From positions 682,001 through 746,000 of the forward strand of contig NC_016479.1 of the NCBI RefSeq assembly GCF_000227115.2: a DNA stretch of 64,000 nt, read 5' to 3'. This DNA is from Naumovozyma dairenensis CBS 421. Its lineage: Eukaryota > Ascomycota > Saccharomycetes > Saccharomycetales > Saccharomycetaceae. The notes under the pieces are model-generated. The model did not search any database. It was not told where the DNA came from and saw only the letters and a program-made list of their open reading frames with translations. Both the position numbers and the translations under genes were made by a program. Shown one piece after another: positions 50,549 to 61,674 of this stretch; position 1 is the first letter of the stretch, and every line of letters begins with the position of its first letter.

Positions 50549-51489
50549 GTATGATTTTGAAGGTTTGACTTTGGCAAGGGAAGCTTTGATTTTGGTGACA
50601 TTAACATTTGTAGCATTGCACTAGGGCTACCAAACTGGCTATGGTTTCCTTGCAATGGTACATTATTGCCATTATTATTATTGCTGTGAGCTCGAGGAGA
50701 GGCAATATTTTCCAATAATATCTTGTCAAGTCCCATGGAGGGGGTAAACCCAGTTCGGAATTGTAATGCAGCAGATGCCATAGCTCTCGGTGTCGTGGGT
50801 ACGGCAGGTGAACTAGTAATTGATATCGATGGCAAGATAACATTAGTATTATTCGAGGTACCACTAGCTGTATTTGTCACTTGGCGTGTGTCCGTTGTTT
50901 TTTTGTTGATGGATAAGCTAGTACCGTCAGTAGAATATTTCTTAGAGTCAGATACGTTTGAGTTTAACTCTTTTTGCTCCAATTCATTCGTGGCCTTTAT
51001 TTCTTTAATTGCCGGTAATTCAATGGTTACAGAATTTTTTCTTTTTATAGGTATTTGGTAGAGTCTTCGTCTTTCTAGGTATATTATTATAATTTTTGAG
51101 TTGTAGACACTTGTCTTGTTTCTCATCTTCTTCAATAAATTCAATACCCTTGTCTTTTCATTATTCTGAGGTTTAGTAATTTTATTGCCCTTATCAACGG
51201 ATAAAGATCTGGAATTGAATGGTGAAAACCCAATAATTGAGGCTTTGCCATTTTCACCAATATTCAAAGATAATTTTACCGGCGTACTAGAAGTAGAAGA
51301 CGATGGCGACTTAGCATTTTGTTTAGTTTTAGATGCGGAATGGAATAAACTGTCATTTGTCCCTGGAGTAAAAGGAGTACTTGCAGCAGTCATTGATGAT
51401 TTTGATAGTAAATTCTTATCTGGAGTAACAAATGTATCTATGCAATTGTAATCATTCTGGCGACAAGTCTGTTGTAAGATATTATTCAT
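50122..51489 (-). CDS. MSA1: Msa1/Msa2-family G1/S transcription co-activator
   Basis: Msa1 and Msa2 associate with SBF and MBF and time G1-specific transcription. From the first ATG at 51487-51489 the protein is 455 aa (frame open upstream from a TTG). Family blocks recalled from Msa1 are present in order: FTPGTNDSLFHSASKTK, KLSLNIGENGKASIIGFSPF, RVLNLLKKMRNK (the conserved short basic helix), ALQFRTGFTPSMGLDKILL, RRSSWVKFESPVFIPFG, LQFTPLFP and the C-terminal DDARMALKKLMK. An 11-Gln run occurs near residue 330 and the rest is Ser/Thr/Pro/Asn-rich disorder. Its position next to ECM4 (with ALD6 between) fits YKR077W (MSA2), so the choice between ohnologues is open. Confidence 0.85.
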
Positions 51490-51994
51490 GCTGATCTTCA
51501 ATGCTATTAGCCTTTCAACAAACCAGGTAAGCCACCTATAAATGGTTTTGACAATCAAATATTCTGATGATTAAAAATAGAAGAAAGAGAAGAAAAAAAA
51601 TATGTTAGTTGCAAAAATTTGAAACAAGACTTAGAAGGAAAAGCATTGGTTGCCAGATACTAATTAATAGTTTCTACTTCAAGAGTGACCTTATACAAGG
51701 AACTAATTGAAAGAAAGAATCTGTCTGCTGCGTTTCTCGAGGGAAAAAAAGTATTCCCTTACGCGAGGCGGCGCGACGCGAAAAAAGGGACACGCGTGAA
51801 GGTTGCCAGCATTTTATCCCAAAAGGGGAAATTCACGTCAATTATTCAGTTAATTCATTAAGTCTAATATTAAGTAAGTATCCATGTCCATTTACAAGTG
51901 AACCCATTGAAATATATAAAACCATTATAAAAATAGATAGATAGCTTACTAAAAGAAAGTTTGAGAAGAATATCCGATATTTACAAAAGTCATT
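51490..51994. other. MSA1 promoter / ALD6 3' spacer
   Basis: It includes a striking CG-rich island, GCGAGGCGGCGCGACGCG at 51762-51779 followed by ACACGCGTGAA. ACGCG/CGCG cores are MBF (MCB) sites, fitting a G1/S regulator upstream of its own gene. No coding frame. Confidence 0.6.
51762..51798 (-). promoter_or_regulatory. MCB-like CGCG cluster upstream of MSA1
   Basis: GACGCGA and ACACGCGTGA contain ACGCG cores; ACGCGT is the exact Mbp1/Swi6 (MBF) MCB element. The cluster lies about 270-310 bp upstream of the MSA1 ATG, which suggests cell-cycle (late G1) control. It is the most GC-rich spot in the spacer. Confidence 0.6.
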
Positions 51995-53497
51995 TTATAA
52001 CTTGATTCTTACAGCTTTAATCTCAGTGTAAGAATCATACACTTCTTGACCCATTTCTCTACCGTAACCAGATTGTTTAACACCGCCGAATGGAACTCTA
52101 GAATCAAAATCATTGTATGTATTAATCCAAACCGTACCTGAATGTAACATTCTAGCAACCTTCAAAGCGGTACTCAAGTTTTCAGTTTCAATACCTGCAC
52201 CTAATCCGAATTCTGAATCATTAGCCATACGGACACCATCTTCAATTGTCTTGAATTTAGAAATAGTAACTACAGGACCAAAAATTTCCTCTTTAACAAT
52301 TCTCATATCTTCTTTGACGTCATAAAAAATAGTAGGCTCAATGAAATAGCCCTTATTACCAAGGGCGTGTCCACCAGTTAAAATCTTAGCCCCTTCTTTC
52401 TTACCGATATCAATATAATTCATGATGGTATTGAATTGATCTTTATTGGTAATAGCACCTTGAAAATTGGATTCATCAAATGGATCACCAACGGTGATCG
52501 TCTTTTCAATATAGTCTTTAAAGGCAGCTAATAGTTTATCATATATACCTTCCTGAATATAGATTCTTGAACCGGATGAACAAATTTGACCAGCATTCTT
52601 AAAGATACCATTAACCAAATTTGGTAATGTCTTTTCAATATTAATATCATCGAAAACTAGGTGAGCAGACTTACCACCTAATTCTAATGTAAGTTTCTTC
52701 AAATTTGAACCTGAAGCTTTCAATGCAATATCCTTACCAACCTCAGTAGACCCAGTAAATGCAGCTTTTCTAATCTTTGGATGAGTAGTAATCGTAGTAC
52801 CAACAATTCTACCTGGACCAGGAATAATATTTACCACACCCTTTGGTAACCCAACACGTTGACATAACGAAGAGAAATATAATGCATTCAACGGGGTGGC
52901 ACCAGCTGGTTTCAAAATAACTACATTACCCATAGCTAAAGCTGGAGCAATCTTCCAAGTTAGCATCATAAATGGGAAATTCCATGGAATAATTTGACCA
53001 CAGATACCAATTGGTTCCTTAGTGGTAAAATTCATATAACCATCACCACTATCAATGGTTCTACCATTAACTTTATCAGCATATGCTGCTGCGTCTCTTA
53101 AACAGTTAATAGCTAATTCAACATCACCACGAGCTAAATCTAAAGCCTTACCGTTATCGAAAGTTTCAATTGATGAAATTAATTCCTTTTCCTCTTCAAT
53201 GAGATCAGCTAGTTTGTTTAAATAGTAAGCTCTACCTTTAGGATCTTGCGTAGCCCAATTAGTCTGAGTAAAGGCATGTTCTGCAGCTTCCACTGCGTAT
53301 TCGACATCTTCAGCGGTACCTGATGAGATATCACAAATTTTCTCTTGAGTGGAAGGATTTTCAACTGCGATTGTTTTATAATCGTGTCCTTTGATGAATT
53401 CATTGTTGATGAAAAGACCAGTTGGTTGATCATATTCTAAACCGTTTGGTAAGGTAATATGGGCTGATTCAGCCTTTTCAAAATTGTTTTTAGCCAT
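51995..53497 (-). CDS. ALD6: Cytosolic NADP-type acetaldehyde dehydrogenase (Ald6-like)
   Basis: It oxidises acetaldehyde to acetate. In S. cerevisiae the cytosolic Ald6 uses NADP+ and supplies cytosolic acetyl-CoA and NADPH. The 500-aa length equals Ald6, and the N-terminus ([21 protein letters not shown]) lacks a mitochondrial presequence, arguing against Ald4/Ald5. Catalytic features are the Glu in LELGGKSAH (about 270), the nucleophilic Cys in [12 protein letters not shown] (about 304), [20 protein letters not shown] and EEIFGPVV. It ends ...RIKL, as in Ald6. A TTTTG tract (53502-53522) lies in the 5' UTR. In S. cerevisiae ALD6 is not located between MSA2 and ECM4. Confidence 0.9.
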   Translation of the reverse strand: MAKNNFEKAESAHITLPNGLEYDQPTGLFINNEFIKGHDYKTIAVENPSTQEKICDISSGTAEDVEYAVEAAEHAFTQTNWATQDPKGRAYYLNKLADLIEEEKELISSIETFDNGKALDLARGDVELAINCLRDAAAYADKVNGRTIDSGDGYMNFTTKEPIGICGQIIPWNFPFMMLTWKIAPALAMGNVVILKPAGATPLNALYFSSLCQRVGLPKGVVNIIPGPGRIVGTTITTHPKIRKAAFTGSTEVGKDIALKASGSNLKKLTLELGGKSAHLVFDDINIEKTLPNLVNGIFKNAGQICSSGSRIYIQEGIYDKLLAAFKDYIEKTITVGDPFDESNFQGAITNKDQFNTIMNYIDIGKKEGAKILTGGHALGNKGYFIEPTIFYDVKEDMRIVKEEIFGPVVTISKFKTIEDGVRMANDSEFGLGAGIETENLSTALKVARMLHSGTVWINTYNDFDSRVPFGGVKQSGYGREMGQEVYDSYTEIKAVRIKL

Positions 53498-54792
53498 GTT
53501 GTTGTTTTGTTTTGTTTTGTTTTGTTCTAAAGTTTCTTGTTTGTTTTTGTTTGTATGTATTTTCCAATTGCTTGTTATTATGATATCAAACCCTTAACAG
53601 AAGGAATTACTCAAAAGTTGTGCATTACTTGAAGAACAGCGCATTCTTTTTATATAGCTGGAATTCCATGTTTCGTTTGGTTATATTACGTAATTCTCCC
53701 TGCCACTCTTGCTAGAAGTTCCAATCAGAAGACTTTTCTATACTTTGTCAGGATCTATCACATCACCTTTAGTTATTACAAATCTGCAAAATTCACTGTA
53801 TGCATGTTGGTTAATAGAAACAAGGGTTAACGGGCGTATATTATATTGCTATTGGCCACGTCGTAGAGTTATTACTTCCGTGTTTCAATAGTTTGTGAAG
53901 CGTTCACAACCTTCATTATATGAAAAGAATGGCGAAACAGTATATACGTAAGATACTGCGGCAGTTGTTAGAATGTCCGGAGTTAAGGTAAATGGCCGGA
54001 TGCGGAAAATAAGGGGCAGTCTCGGGTAGTGCACGGATATTTCTCAGCCAAAAGCGTCTTGTTCCTGGTCTCGAACAAACTACCGTACAATGTGTTCTTA
54101 ATTATGAGGAAAGCCACGTTCAATCTCTGAGAGAGCCTCGTGGGCTTTAAACAAACGAAGAAAATGCCATAAATACGAGAGTAATGCTCATTACCTCAGC
54201 TCTAAAAAAGTACGTAGGGAGGATATAATTATCCACTCCACACAATTTGACACAAAAAAATGCGGGCGGCTAACTAACGAATAACCGGGAAGTGGGTGAC
54301 GGAAGCGGAAACGGAAACCGGAACGGAAAAGGAAACCGAGACGGAAGCGGCGTTATAACCATTCGATTTATAAAAAGAGAAATATCCCCTTGCAGTCCTT
54401 GTACATATAAACATGCAACTTCCGATAGTATGGAGTTATTGTATGGAAATATTCTGGGGAAAATGCACTGTTCTTCAGATTAAGTAAGGGGTCACTGGTA
54501 ATAGATGGTAGTTGTCGTATCATTTTTCCAAAGAAAGGTCAAAAAATGAAATAATAATCGTCTTGTTTTATGGCGTTTAGTTTCTACAAGATAATGGAAT
54601 AGAATACGTAAAGTTACGCTTATACTCTATTCGACCTATACCTCAATACGCTATACAACATATCAAGAAAAAATCGGATTTTAGTCTATATATATAAACT
54701 AGTTCCGCAGGCAACCAAAACTAAAGTCAATTTAGAACTTCATACATTGTTATTAATTATATATGTATATATATCTACGAAGGCAAATATAA
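53498..54792. other. 1.3-kb ALD6 upstream / ECM4 downstream region
   Basis: No gene recognised. It contains the ALD6 promoter and a GGAAACGG-type purine repeat (54297-54350). Short frames at 53709 and 54292 are not gene-like; the latter simply translates the purine repeat into Gly/Asn/Arg. Confidence 0.55.
54297..54350 (+). repeat. GGAAACGG-type purine-rich minisatellite
   Basis: Eight or so irregular units of GGAAACGG, GGAAGCGG, GGAAAAGG and GAGACGG on the plus strand within A/T-rich DNA. Non-coding. Confidence 0.65.
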
Positions 54793-55905
54793 TCATAATT
54801 CTTTAATATCTGGTTTGGGTCCTAATGGGGTTATACCTAACGGATTAATTCTCGTATGAGAGCGAGTATAGTGTAATTTAATATGATCGAAATTAGTAGT
54901 CAAACCAAAAGCTTTATAATTCCAATATAAGTTTCTGACCCATTTATGAATATATGGATACCCATCTCTGATCGTAGTAAAATTACATTTGAAATGTTGA
55001 ACATAAACTGGATCAAAACGAACAATTGTAGTATATAGTCTAACATCAGCTTCCGTCAATTGTTGTCCCACAGCAAAATAATGCTTTAAAATCTCCTTTT
55101 CATTATCTTTACCGTATTTAGATTGTAAATCTTCGTAAGTTCCTTGCAAAACTTTTTCTAATTTGTCCAAATGGTTGAATACATTAGTAACTTCCTTTTC
55201 ATAAACGGAACTACTTTCAGCAAATCCAGCCTTATAAACACCATTGTTAATGTTGTCATAAACCCAAGAATTAAATTCATCAATTTCCTTTTCTAATTGT
55301 TTTGGAACCAAATCAATATCACCGTTTGTCTTCCCCTCATTATCTCTTAATTCATCAAAAACACCACTGTTCAACATCCTAATAATATCGGCACTTTCAT
55401 TATTAACAATTGTTTGAGTTTCAATATCCCAGAGGACAGGAACAGTGAATCTGGCATTATATTCAGGATTACACTTATAATACAGTTGAGATAATCTTTC
55501 AAACCCATTAATAGGGTCAAAACTTGAATCGATCCATAGTTTGGAAGAATCATTAGCGCAATCACCATGAGGCTTAGAGACATTCTTTTCAGTATCCTTC
55601 ATACCACCATTAATAGTATAGAATATGTCATTCGATGACGAATAAGATGGGTCACCAGGCAACAACCTCCAACCCTTGTCATCCAAATGCCAATGAACCA
55701 CGGAAACACCAATGACACCACATAACCCCTTCAAGGCTCTTGTTATTAATGTTCTATGAGCCCATGGACATGCTAGGGAGACGTATAACCAATATCTACC
55801 CTTTGCTGGCTTATAAACTGGATGTGATGTTGAGACGAAATCTCTAAACGATGATACTTGTCTCTTGAAAGCACCATCTTTACTGTCTGCCCATTGTTTT
55901 GACAT
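54793..55905 (-). CDS. ECM4: Omega-class glutathione transferase Ecm4/Gto2
   Basis: This is a cytosolic glutathionyl-hydroquinone reductase/omega-like GST with thiol transferase activity. At 370 aa it equals the S. cerevisiae length as I recall. The catalytic cysteine sits in VSLACPWAHRT (Cys46). Further family blocks are YYKCNPEYNARFTVPVLWD, IVNNESADIIRML (glutathione gamma-Glu contact), FAVGQQLTEADVRLYTTIVRFDPVYVQHFKCN and the tail NPLGITPLGPKPDI. The start is the first ATG. It follows MSA1 and ALD6 in the same direction; YKR076W-YKR077W are neighbours in S. cerevisiae. Confidence 0.95.
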   Translation of the reverse strand: MSKQWADSKDGAFKRQVSSFRDFVSTSHPVYKPAKGRYWLYVSLACPWAHRTLITRALKGLCGVIGVSVVHWHLDDKGWRLLPGDPSYSSSNDIFYTINGGMKDTEKNVSKPHGDCANDSSKLWIDSSFDPINGFERLSQLYYKCNPEYNARFTVPVLWDIETQTIVNNESADIIRMLNSGVFDELRDNEGKTNGDIDLVPKQLEKEIDEFNSWVYDNINNGVYKAGFAESSSVYEKEVTNVFNHLDKLEKVLQGTYEDLQSKYGKDNEKEILKHYFAVGQQLTEADVRLYTTIVRFDPVYVQHFKCNFTTIRDGYPYIHKWVRNLYWNYKAFGLTTNFDHIKLHYTRSHTRINPLGITPLGPKPDIKEL

Positions 55906-56357
55906 TGTATTGTTGCTAGTATAGTTATTGATTACCTGGAATCTGTTCCTTAGTTGTTTAACTGTCTTTTAATGCAACGGGAATTGGACTCTGAATAAAA
56001 AACTTTGTTTCTGCTAAACCTTTTATATATTTGATATAATACCAATTTGTTAGATCTTTCCCCTTCCTTGAAATTCAAAAGCGAATATTATGGAGTTTTT
56101 ACTAATAAATAAATGTTGAGGAGAGGCCGGTGTTCTATGTGGGGTTTGGGTGCACCCTTAACCGTGTCAAAACATGACACATAACAAAAATAATTGTTAA
56201 AAGGGAATGTTATTCCAGCAAGTGTTGCTAATGGATTGGGAATTCAAGCTATCAAAATAAAAAAGGATTTAAGCTATAATAGAAGAGGTGTAGGGGCAAC
56301 AGATTTTCAGTTCGTATACAAAAGGATCATACAACAAATAACAAAATACTAGTTCGT
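55906..56357. other. ECM4 promoter region
   Basis: A/T-rich upstream sequence of ECM4. Nothing else recognised. Confidence 0.55.
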
Positions 56358-57086
56358 TTATTCGTAGCTAGAAAACGGAAACAAAAACGAAAACAAAAAA
56401 CAAATATATATCAACTCTTTTTCAAATGTCATTTGAAGATTTCTGTAAGTAAAACGAGCTATGACAATACTTGCAGCAATACCACCCATCAATGGATGGA
56501 ATTTAATGTAGTTCCAAACCACTATATACTAGGATGACAATAAACGGAGACCGAGCATAATAATCATATTAGAAATAGCAGTATATATCGTTGCAGCTAA
56601 CCACTTGTCCGCTTAACCTTCTTTGTAGAACGTTGCTCTATGTACCTTCCAACAACTCCAAAGACCAATGTATTGAATTCTTGTCAAGACGATGCGATGC
56701 ATTCAACGTAAGGTAGCGGATATATTCGATGTTCGAGTACATTCGGCCAGGTAAGGCTTGTGTGGCAAAGTAAAAAAAGAGAATGACTGGACTAAAGCTA
56801 ATATATTTCAAGTGGTCTTTGTTCGTACTTTCTTCTACCACTCTCTTTTATAAGACAAAAGCCTCTCCTCGCCCATCTTTTCGGAGGAAGCAATAAATAG
56901 ATCTCTAAGTTCTTTACTATGTATTACAACTTCGTTTCTCTTAGGTTCTCTCAATCGGTATGGTGCGACGAACGGTTGGGAAGATTCATATTGTTTAAAA
57001 CTTTGCCTTGAATCACATAGTATAAAATCATCGTCAATAGTTTCTGACATTTTGTTCTTTTCTGTTGCCCTATGGCTGAATGGCAT
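56358..57086 (-). pseudogene. Broken gene for an unrecognised small membrane protein
   Basis: The best part is 83 codons from ATG 57086 (or 71 from ATG 57050, starting MSETIDDDFILCDSRQSF) ending YKREW at a TAG at 56835-56837. Downstream on the same strand, other frames contain protein-like hydrophobic stretches: YISFSPVILFFYFATQALPG (about 56800-56740) and HPLMGGIAASIVIARFTYRN (about 56500-56440), interrupted by a TAG, a TAA and a TAG. I read this as a disrupted gene of perhaps 230 codons with one or more C-terminal membrane segments. Alternatives are an intact 71-aa protein with chance sequence behind it, or an intron without consensus sites. I do not recognise the family. Confidence 0.35.
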
Positions 57087-58003
57087 ACCTATTTGAATAT
57101 TTAGAAATTTTCTTCAATGATGTTATTTAATTCTACGTTTCGATGATGAGAAAGAAGGGGAAAAAAGGGAAGGAAGAAAGTAGACAAATAGAAGATATGT
57201 CCATCAATCGACACTTTATATACTCCTTTGGGGAGTTTTACTTTTTAATGACATACTTCTTAGTTTTATTCATCTGTCACTTTTCACAAAAAAGTTAAAA
57301 AAAATCCTTAGAGAAATGCTGTACAAAATAATTTGTATGGTTGGGTTTAACATATCCATTCCTACGTCCTTTTGTGATATACTTGAATGGAAAGGACGAC
57401 AACTTTGTTTTCTTTATTATTGTTTTGTTTTCGAGACTTCATCGTATATGTGGCAGCAAAAAAAGAAGGTAGAAAGGAGGGAAAGACGTCCTACGTGGCT
57501 TGATACAAATGCTTTCATATCAAGAGTAAAATATAGTTTGTATTTCAGTGAAAGAACCTCGTAGAGTTCCGTACGTTTTCCCAACTGTCTATTGTGATCA
57601 ATTAGGAGCAAAGCAAATTGAAGAGCAAAAGATGTTGGAACATTTCTTCGTCTGAATGTGTTTTCTGTACGTCAGCTAGTAATGACTTCCCATTATATTG
57701 TATGGTTTTGTCTTCTTTTAGTAAAATCATAGCATTACGCAATCAGTTAAAGCATATCTTCGAGACTATTAATTGAGAGCGTCATTTAAAACACTTATTT
57801 TTATTTTACTTGTAAAACGCTAGTTGGCTTCTTGCATGAACGTTTCATGGTCTTCTGACTTTTCAGCGAATAGATCGTGTTCGGAAAGCATCATCGTAAA
57901 CCCAAAATTCAGATTATTTTTATTGAATATGATTTTAATGGATAATAAGAAAATATCTTAACTACGTAAAATTTATTATAAAAAGAACAGCTGCTTGAAA
58001 GAT
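57087..58003. other. Spacer upstream of FMT1
   Basis: No gene seen. The 57316-57564 frame lacks features. A TATA-like TTTATATAC lies at about 57216-57224 on the side of the broken gene. Confidence 0.55.
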
Positions 58004-59146
58004 ATGCTAAATATATACAAACGGTTACTCATTCGATGGAATTCCACTCTAAGCAGACCTATCTCGAGCCCTCCTTTGAATGTCCTTTTCTTTGGTACAG
58101 ATGAATTTAGTAACTTTACTTTAAAGACACTATTCTCGTTAAAAAATAAGGAGCCCAAATTGATAAATTCTATTCAAGTAGTAACAAAGCCATCCATATG
58201 GTGTGGTAGACGGCATTCGAAACTTTTTATTCCGCCAGTGACTGGATTATATAATTCATTAAATGATTCTACCTTACCGCCCATAATACCCTATGATTCC
58301 AATGATGTGCAACCAATTAAAGATTTAATTAATAAAGAGAGCATAAATATGATAATAGCAACATCATTTGGGTATCTGATTCCAGCGGAATTGATTAAAA
58401 TGGTTCCATATTCTATGAATGTACATCCATCCTTGTTACCGCAATATAAGGGCTCATCGCCGTTACAGTATACATTATTAAATAGAAACTTAGTTACAGG
58501 AATTACTATCCAGGAATTGGATCCATTCAAGTTCGATGCAGGAAAGATTATTGAACAAACTCCTGAAATCTCTATTGAATCGCTTAATTTGAATCGACCA
58601 ATATCTTCCAAACCTGTTGAAGGTGGATGGAAAACTCTTCTATTGAGAGATAAATTAGGTGAGATTAGCCAAAATTTATTAAAGAATGTTCTCATAAAGA
58701 AGCTATATCTGCCAGAAAATATTGCACGAAACTCTACAGTTAATAAGAAATATGAAAGGAGTATGGCTCCTAGATTGAAGAAAGAAATGAACAGAGTCAT
58801 ATGGGGTGACGATTCCATCGACGATATCGTGAATAAATTTGATGTTCTCGGACCACTGTTTACCTTTTATCAAGGGAAAAGGGTACTACTACATGATATA
58901 ACTATTAAAAAGCTAGAGGTAAATCTCTCTACTACGGCACAAGGCCAATTCTGGCTGGATACAAAAGATCAATCTGTTTTTGTAAATGTTAATGATCAAG
59001 ACCAAAAATTGTTGAAGATAGGTCTGTTGCAATTAGAAGGATACCCAGTTGAACCAGCACAAGTATTTATGAAGAAGTTAAATAAACGTACCAACAATAG
59101 TAGGCTCCCTATTAATCCATCTAATTTGGTATTCACCACAACATGA
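58004..59146 (+). CDS. FMT1: Mitochondrial methionyl-tRNA formyltransferase
   Basis: Fmt1 formylates initiator Met-tRNA in mitochondria using 10-formyl-THF. From the first ATG (58004; the frame opens from a TTG at 57995) the protein is 380 aa (about 401 in S. cerevisiae) with an R/S-rich presequence (NIYKRLLIRWNSTLSRP). The formyltransferase fold is clear: LNVLFFGTDEFSNFTL, IIATSFGYLIPAELI, and the active-site set NVHPSLLPQYKGSSPLQ (Asn and His) plus the Asp in FDAGKIIEQ. A C-terminal OB-like domain follows. FMT1-SCT1 is the YBL013W-YBL011W pair. Confidence 0.93.
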   Translation: MLNIYKRLLIRWNSTLSRPISSPPLNVLFFGTDEFSNFTLKTLFSLKNKEPKLINSIQVVTKPSIWCGRRHSKLFIPPVTGLYNSLNDSTLPPIIPYDSNDVQPIKDLINKESINMIIATSFGYLIPAELIKMVPYSMNVHPSLLPQYKGSSPLQYTLLNRNLVTGITIQELDPFKFDAGKIIEQTPEISIESLNLNRPISSKPVEGGWKTLLLRDKLGEISQNLLKNVLIKKLYLPENIARNSTVNKKYERSMAPRLKKEMNRVIWGDDSIDDIVNKFDVLGPLFTFYQGKRVLLHDITIKKLEVNLSTTAQGQFWLDTKDQSVFVNVNDQDQKLLKIGLLQLEGYPVEPAQVFMKKLNKRTNNSRLPINPSNLVFTTT

Positions 59147-59463
59147 CATGACTATAAGAAGGGCTCTTTTATACTTATAGTTATAGATTATCATTCGCCC
59201 CCGATTCGAGACCCATCCGCTGCGTTTCCCTGATTGGAAATTTTAAATTTAAAGTTAATAAATTTTGTTTCTTGATCCATCCAGGGAAACAAAAGTTAGG
59301 CACTTTTCTAAATAGACAATCATACTTCAATATTCTATTTAATACTTTTTTCAAACTCCTTAGTTGGTGTGTATTACTTCTTAAGTACAATTGTAACGAA
59401 TAAACTTAATACCTTGTTCAAAATTGGTGTGACTTGCATACCAGTCAAGGATACAAGAGAGAA
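59147..59463. other. FMT1-SCT1 spacer
   Basis: SCT1 promoter. The frame upstream of the SCT1 ATG stays open to a TTG at 59434, taken as 5' UTR. No other gene. Confidence 0.6.
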
Positions 59464-61674
59464 ATGGACAAACCACTAGTTTCACGTTCCGAGAAGTCAG
59501 CCCCTCCTGCTTCAAATATTACAAATAACAAACCGAAAAAAGATACTACTACCCAATCCTCATCCTTAGAAGAATATAAATATGAAGAACCAAGTAGATT
59601 CAGGAAATTTTGTTACGATACAATTGTCTTCATTTTATCGAACATTTTCAGTTGTTTCTTTAGGGAAATAAAATCTCGTAACGCATACAAGATCCCCTCA
59701 GATGGTCCAATAATCTTTGTTGCTGCTCCACATGCAAACCAATTTGTTGACCCTGTGATCTTAATGGAACAGGTTAAAAAAGTGGTTAATCGTAGAATCT
59801 CCTTCTTAATTGCGGAAAAATCTTTGCATCAACCTGCTATTGGATTCTTCGCTAGATGCGTCATGGCTATCGGTGTTGTGAGAGCTCAAGATAATTTGAA
59901 ATTGGTCCCTAATGGTGCTAAGATATTTATTAAGGATCCTAAGGAGAATCCTCGTAAAATTACTGGTGTAAATACACATTTCTTAACCGCTTTTCATGCT
60001 AAAGGTTTGATCGGATTACCTAAAAATATGGGGACCGCAGAAATTTTATCAATTGAAAGTGATACTGAATTGACTCTAAGAAAAGAATTTAAAAACTTCG
60101 CAAATAAGCCAGATCTACAAAATCTATTATTGAAAGGGACTAGCTTTAAATATACCGATAAAGTCAACCAATCTTCAGTGTATCATAAGGTATTTGAACA
60201 TTTAGCAAATAATGACTGTATAGGTATCTTCCCAGAAGGTGGTTCTCATGATAGAACAGATTTATTGCCATTGAAAGCTGGTGTAGCTATTATGGCTCTG
60301 GGTTGCATGGATAAACATCCTGATGTTAATGTTAAAATCGTACCTTGTGGTATGAATTATTTCCATGCTCACAAATTTAGATCAAGAGGTGTTGTTGAAT
60401 TCGGTGATCCTATTGACATACCAAAAGAGTTGGCAGCTAAATATAGTAATTCAGACACTAATAAAGAAGCGGTTAAAGAATTATTGGATACTATCAGTGA
60501 AGGTCTACGTGCAGTTACTGTTACATGTTCTGATTATGAAACGCTGATGGTAGTCCAAGCCATGAGAAGACTATATTCTGCACATTTTGCTTCAAAACTT
60601 CCATTACCATTGATTGTGGAGATGAATAGGAAAATGGTAAAAGGTTATGAAACATATAGAGATGATCCAGTAGTCATTAAATTACGTGAGGATGTTATGA
60701 AATATAACGCAAATTTAAGTCACTACAATATTCCAGATCATCAAGTGGAAGATGCGAAAATGAGTTTCACTACCAATTTAGGTTTGTTAGTCTATAGAGC
60801 TATTTTCTTGACCATTACTTTCATTTTAGCATTACCTGGTATAATTATGTTTTCTCCAGTCTTCATATTAGCTAATAGAATATCAAAAAGGAAAGCTAGG
60901 GAGGCATTAGCAGCATCTTCTGTTAAAATTAAGGCCAATGATGTCATTGCTACGTGGAAGATTTTAATTGGTATGGGGGCAGCACCATTACTTTATATAT
61001 TTTGGTCGGTTTTAATTAGTTACTATTTTTCCAAAAGAGGTTCAACATACGATAAGATTTTTCTTTTTGTTTCTACTTATATCTGTTGTGTGATTGTAAC
61101 ATACTCGGCTCTAATTGTAGGTGATCTTGGTATGGATATCCTCAAGTCCTTAAGGCCATTATATTTATCTTTGACCTCCCCAAAGGCATTGAAAGAATTA
61201 AGGAATGAGCGTGAATTATTGGCCGCAAGAATTATTGAGGTTGTTAATACATTCGGTACCGAGTTATTCCCTGAATTCCAACCAGAACTATTACGTGAAG
61301 AGTACGGTAGTGATGAAGATACTAAAGAGGATAGAAAGACTGCCGAATTAAAGAGAAGAAGGTTATTGAAGAAGAAGAGAGCCAAAATGGAAAGAAGAAA
61401 ACAAGAAAACGAAAATTCTGATGACAATATAGACAATCATGGCCAAGAATCAGATGGTGTTTCATTAGTTAATAGTGATAACTCATTATCAAATATACCG
61501 ATATTCTCGACTCCAACAGGCTTTGGGTCGGAAATATCTATAACTCGCTCAGATTCTTCCGTTTCTGATTTTGAAATAGAAGATGACGTAATTGGTGGAA
61601 AAGGTAATTTAGCTGCTAAAATCGCACAAGCGGTCCTGAATAGCAGATCACAACAAAATGAGCATATTGATTGA
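59464..61674 (+). CDS. SCT1: Glycerol-3-phosphate / DHAP acyltransferase Sct1 (Gat2)
   Basis: This ER-membrane enzyme makes lysophosphatidic acid, the first step of glycerolipid synthesis. The protein is 736 aa from the first ATG at 59464 (about 759 in S. cerevisiae). Acyltransferase motifs are APHANQFVDPVIL (HxxxxD), FPEGGSHDRTDLLPLKAG and VKIVPCGMNYF. Hydrophobic segments occur near residues 50-65, 455-480 and 500-570. The acidic/phosphorylatable C-terminus contains DGVSLVNSDNSLSNIPIFS and LAAKIAQAVLN, which I recall from Sct1 specifically, so SCT1 is preferred over its ohnologue GPT2. Neighbours FMT1 and the LAA2-like gene support this. Confidence 0.93.
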   Translation: MDKPLVSRSEKSAPPASNITNNKPKKDTTTQSSSLEEYKYEEPSRFRKFCYDTIVFILSNIFSCFFREIKSRNAYKIPSDGPIIFVAAPHANQFVDPVILMEQVKKVVNRRISFLIAEKSLHQPAIGFFARCVMAIGVVRAQDNLKLVPNGAKIFIKDPKENPRKITGVNTHFLTAFHAKGLIGLPKNMGTAEILSIESDTELTLRKEFKNFANKPDLQNLLLKGTSFKYTDKVNQSSVYHKVFEHLANNDCIGIFPEGGSHDRTDLLPLKAGVAIMALGCMDKHPDVNVKIVPCGMNYFHAHKFRSRGVVEFGDPIDIPKELAAKYSNSDTNKEAVKELLDTISEGLRAVTVTCSDYETLMVVQAMRRLYSAHFASKLPLPLIVEMNRKMVKGYETYRDDPVVIKLREDVMKYNANLSHYNIPDHQVEDAKMSFTTNLGLLVYRAIFLTITFILALPGIIMFSPVFILANRISKRKAREALAASSVKIKANDVIATWKILIGMGAAPLLYIFWSVLISYYFSKRGSTYDKIFLFVSTYICCVIVTYSALIVGDLGMDILKSLRPLYLSLTSPKALKELRNERELLAARIIEVVNTFGTELFPEFQPELLREEYGSDEDTKEDRKTAELKRRRLLKKKRAKMERRKQENENSDDNIDNHGQESDGVSLVNSDNSLSNIPIFSTPTGFGSEISITRSDSSVSDFEIEDDVIGGKGNLAAKIAQAVLNSRSQQNEHID

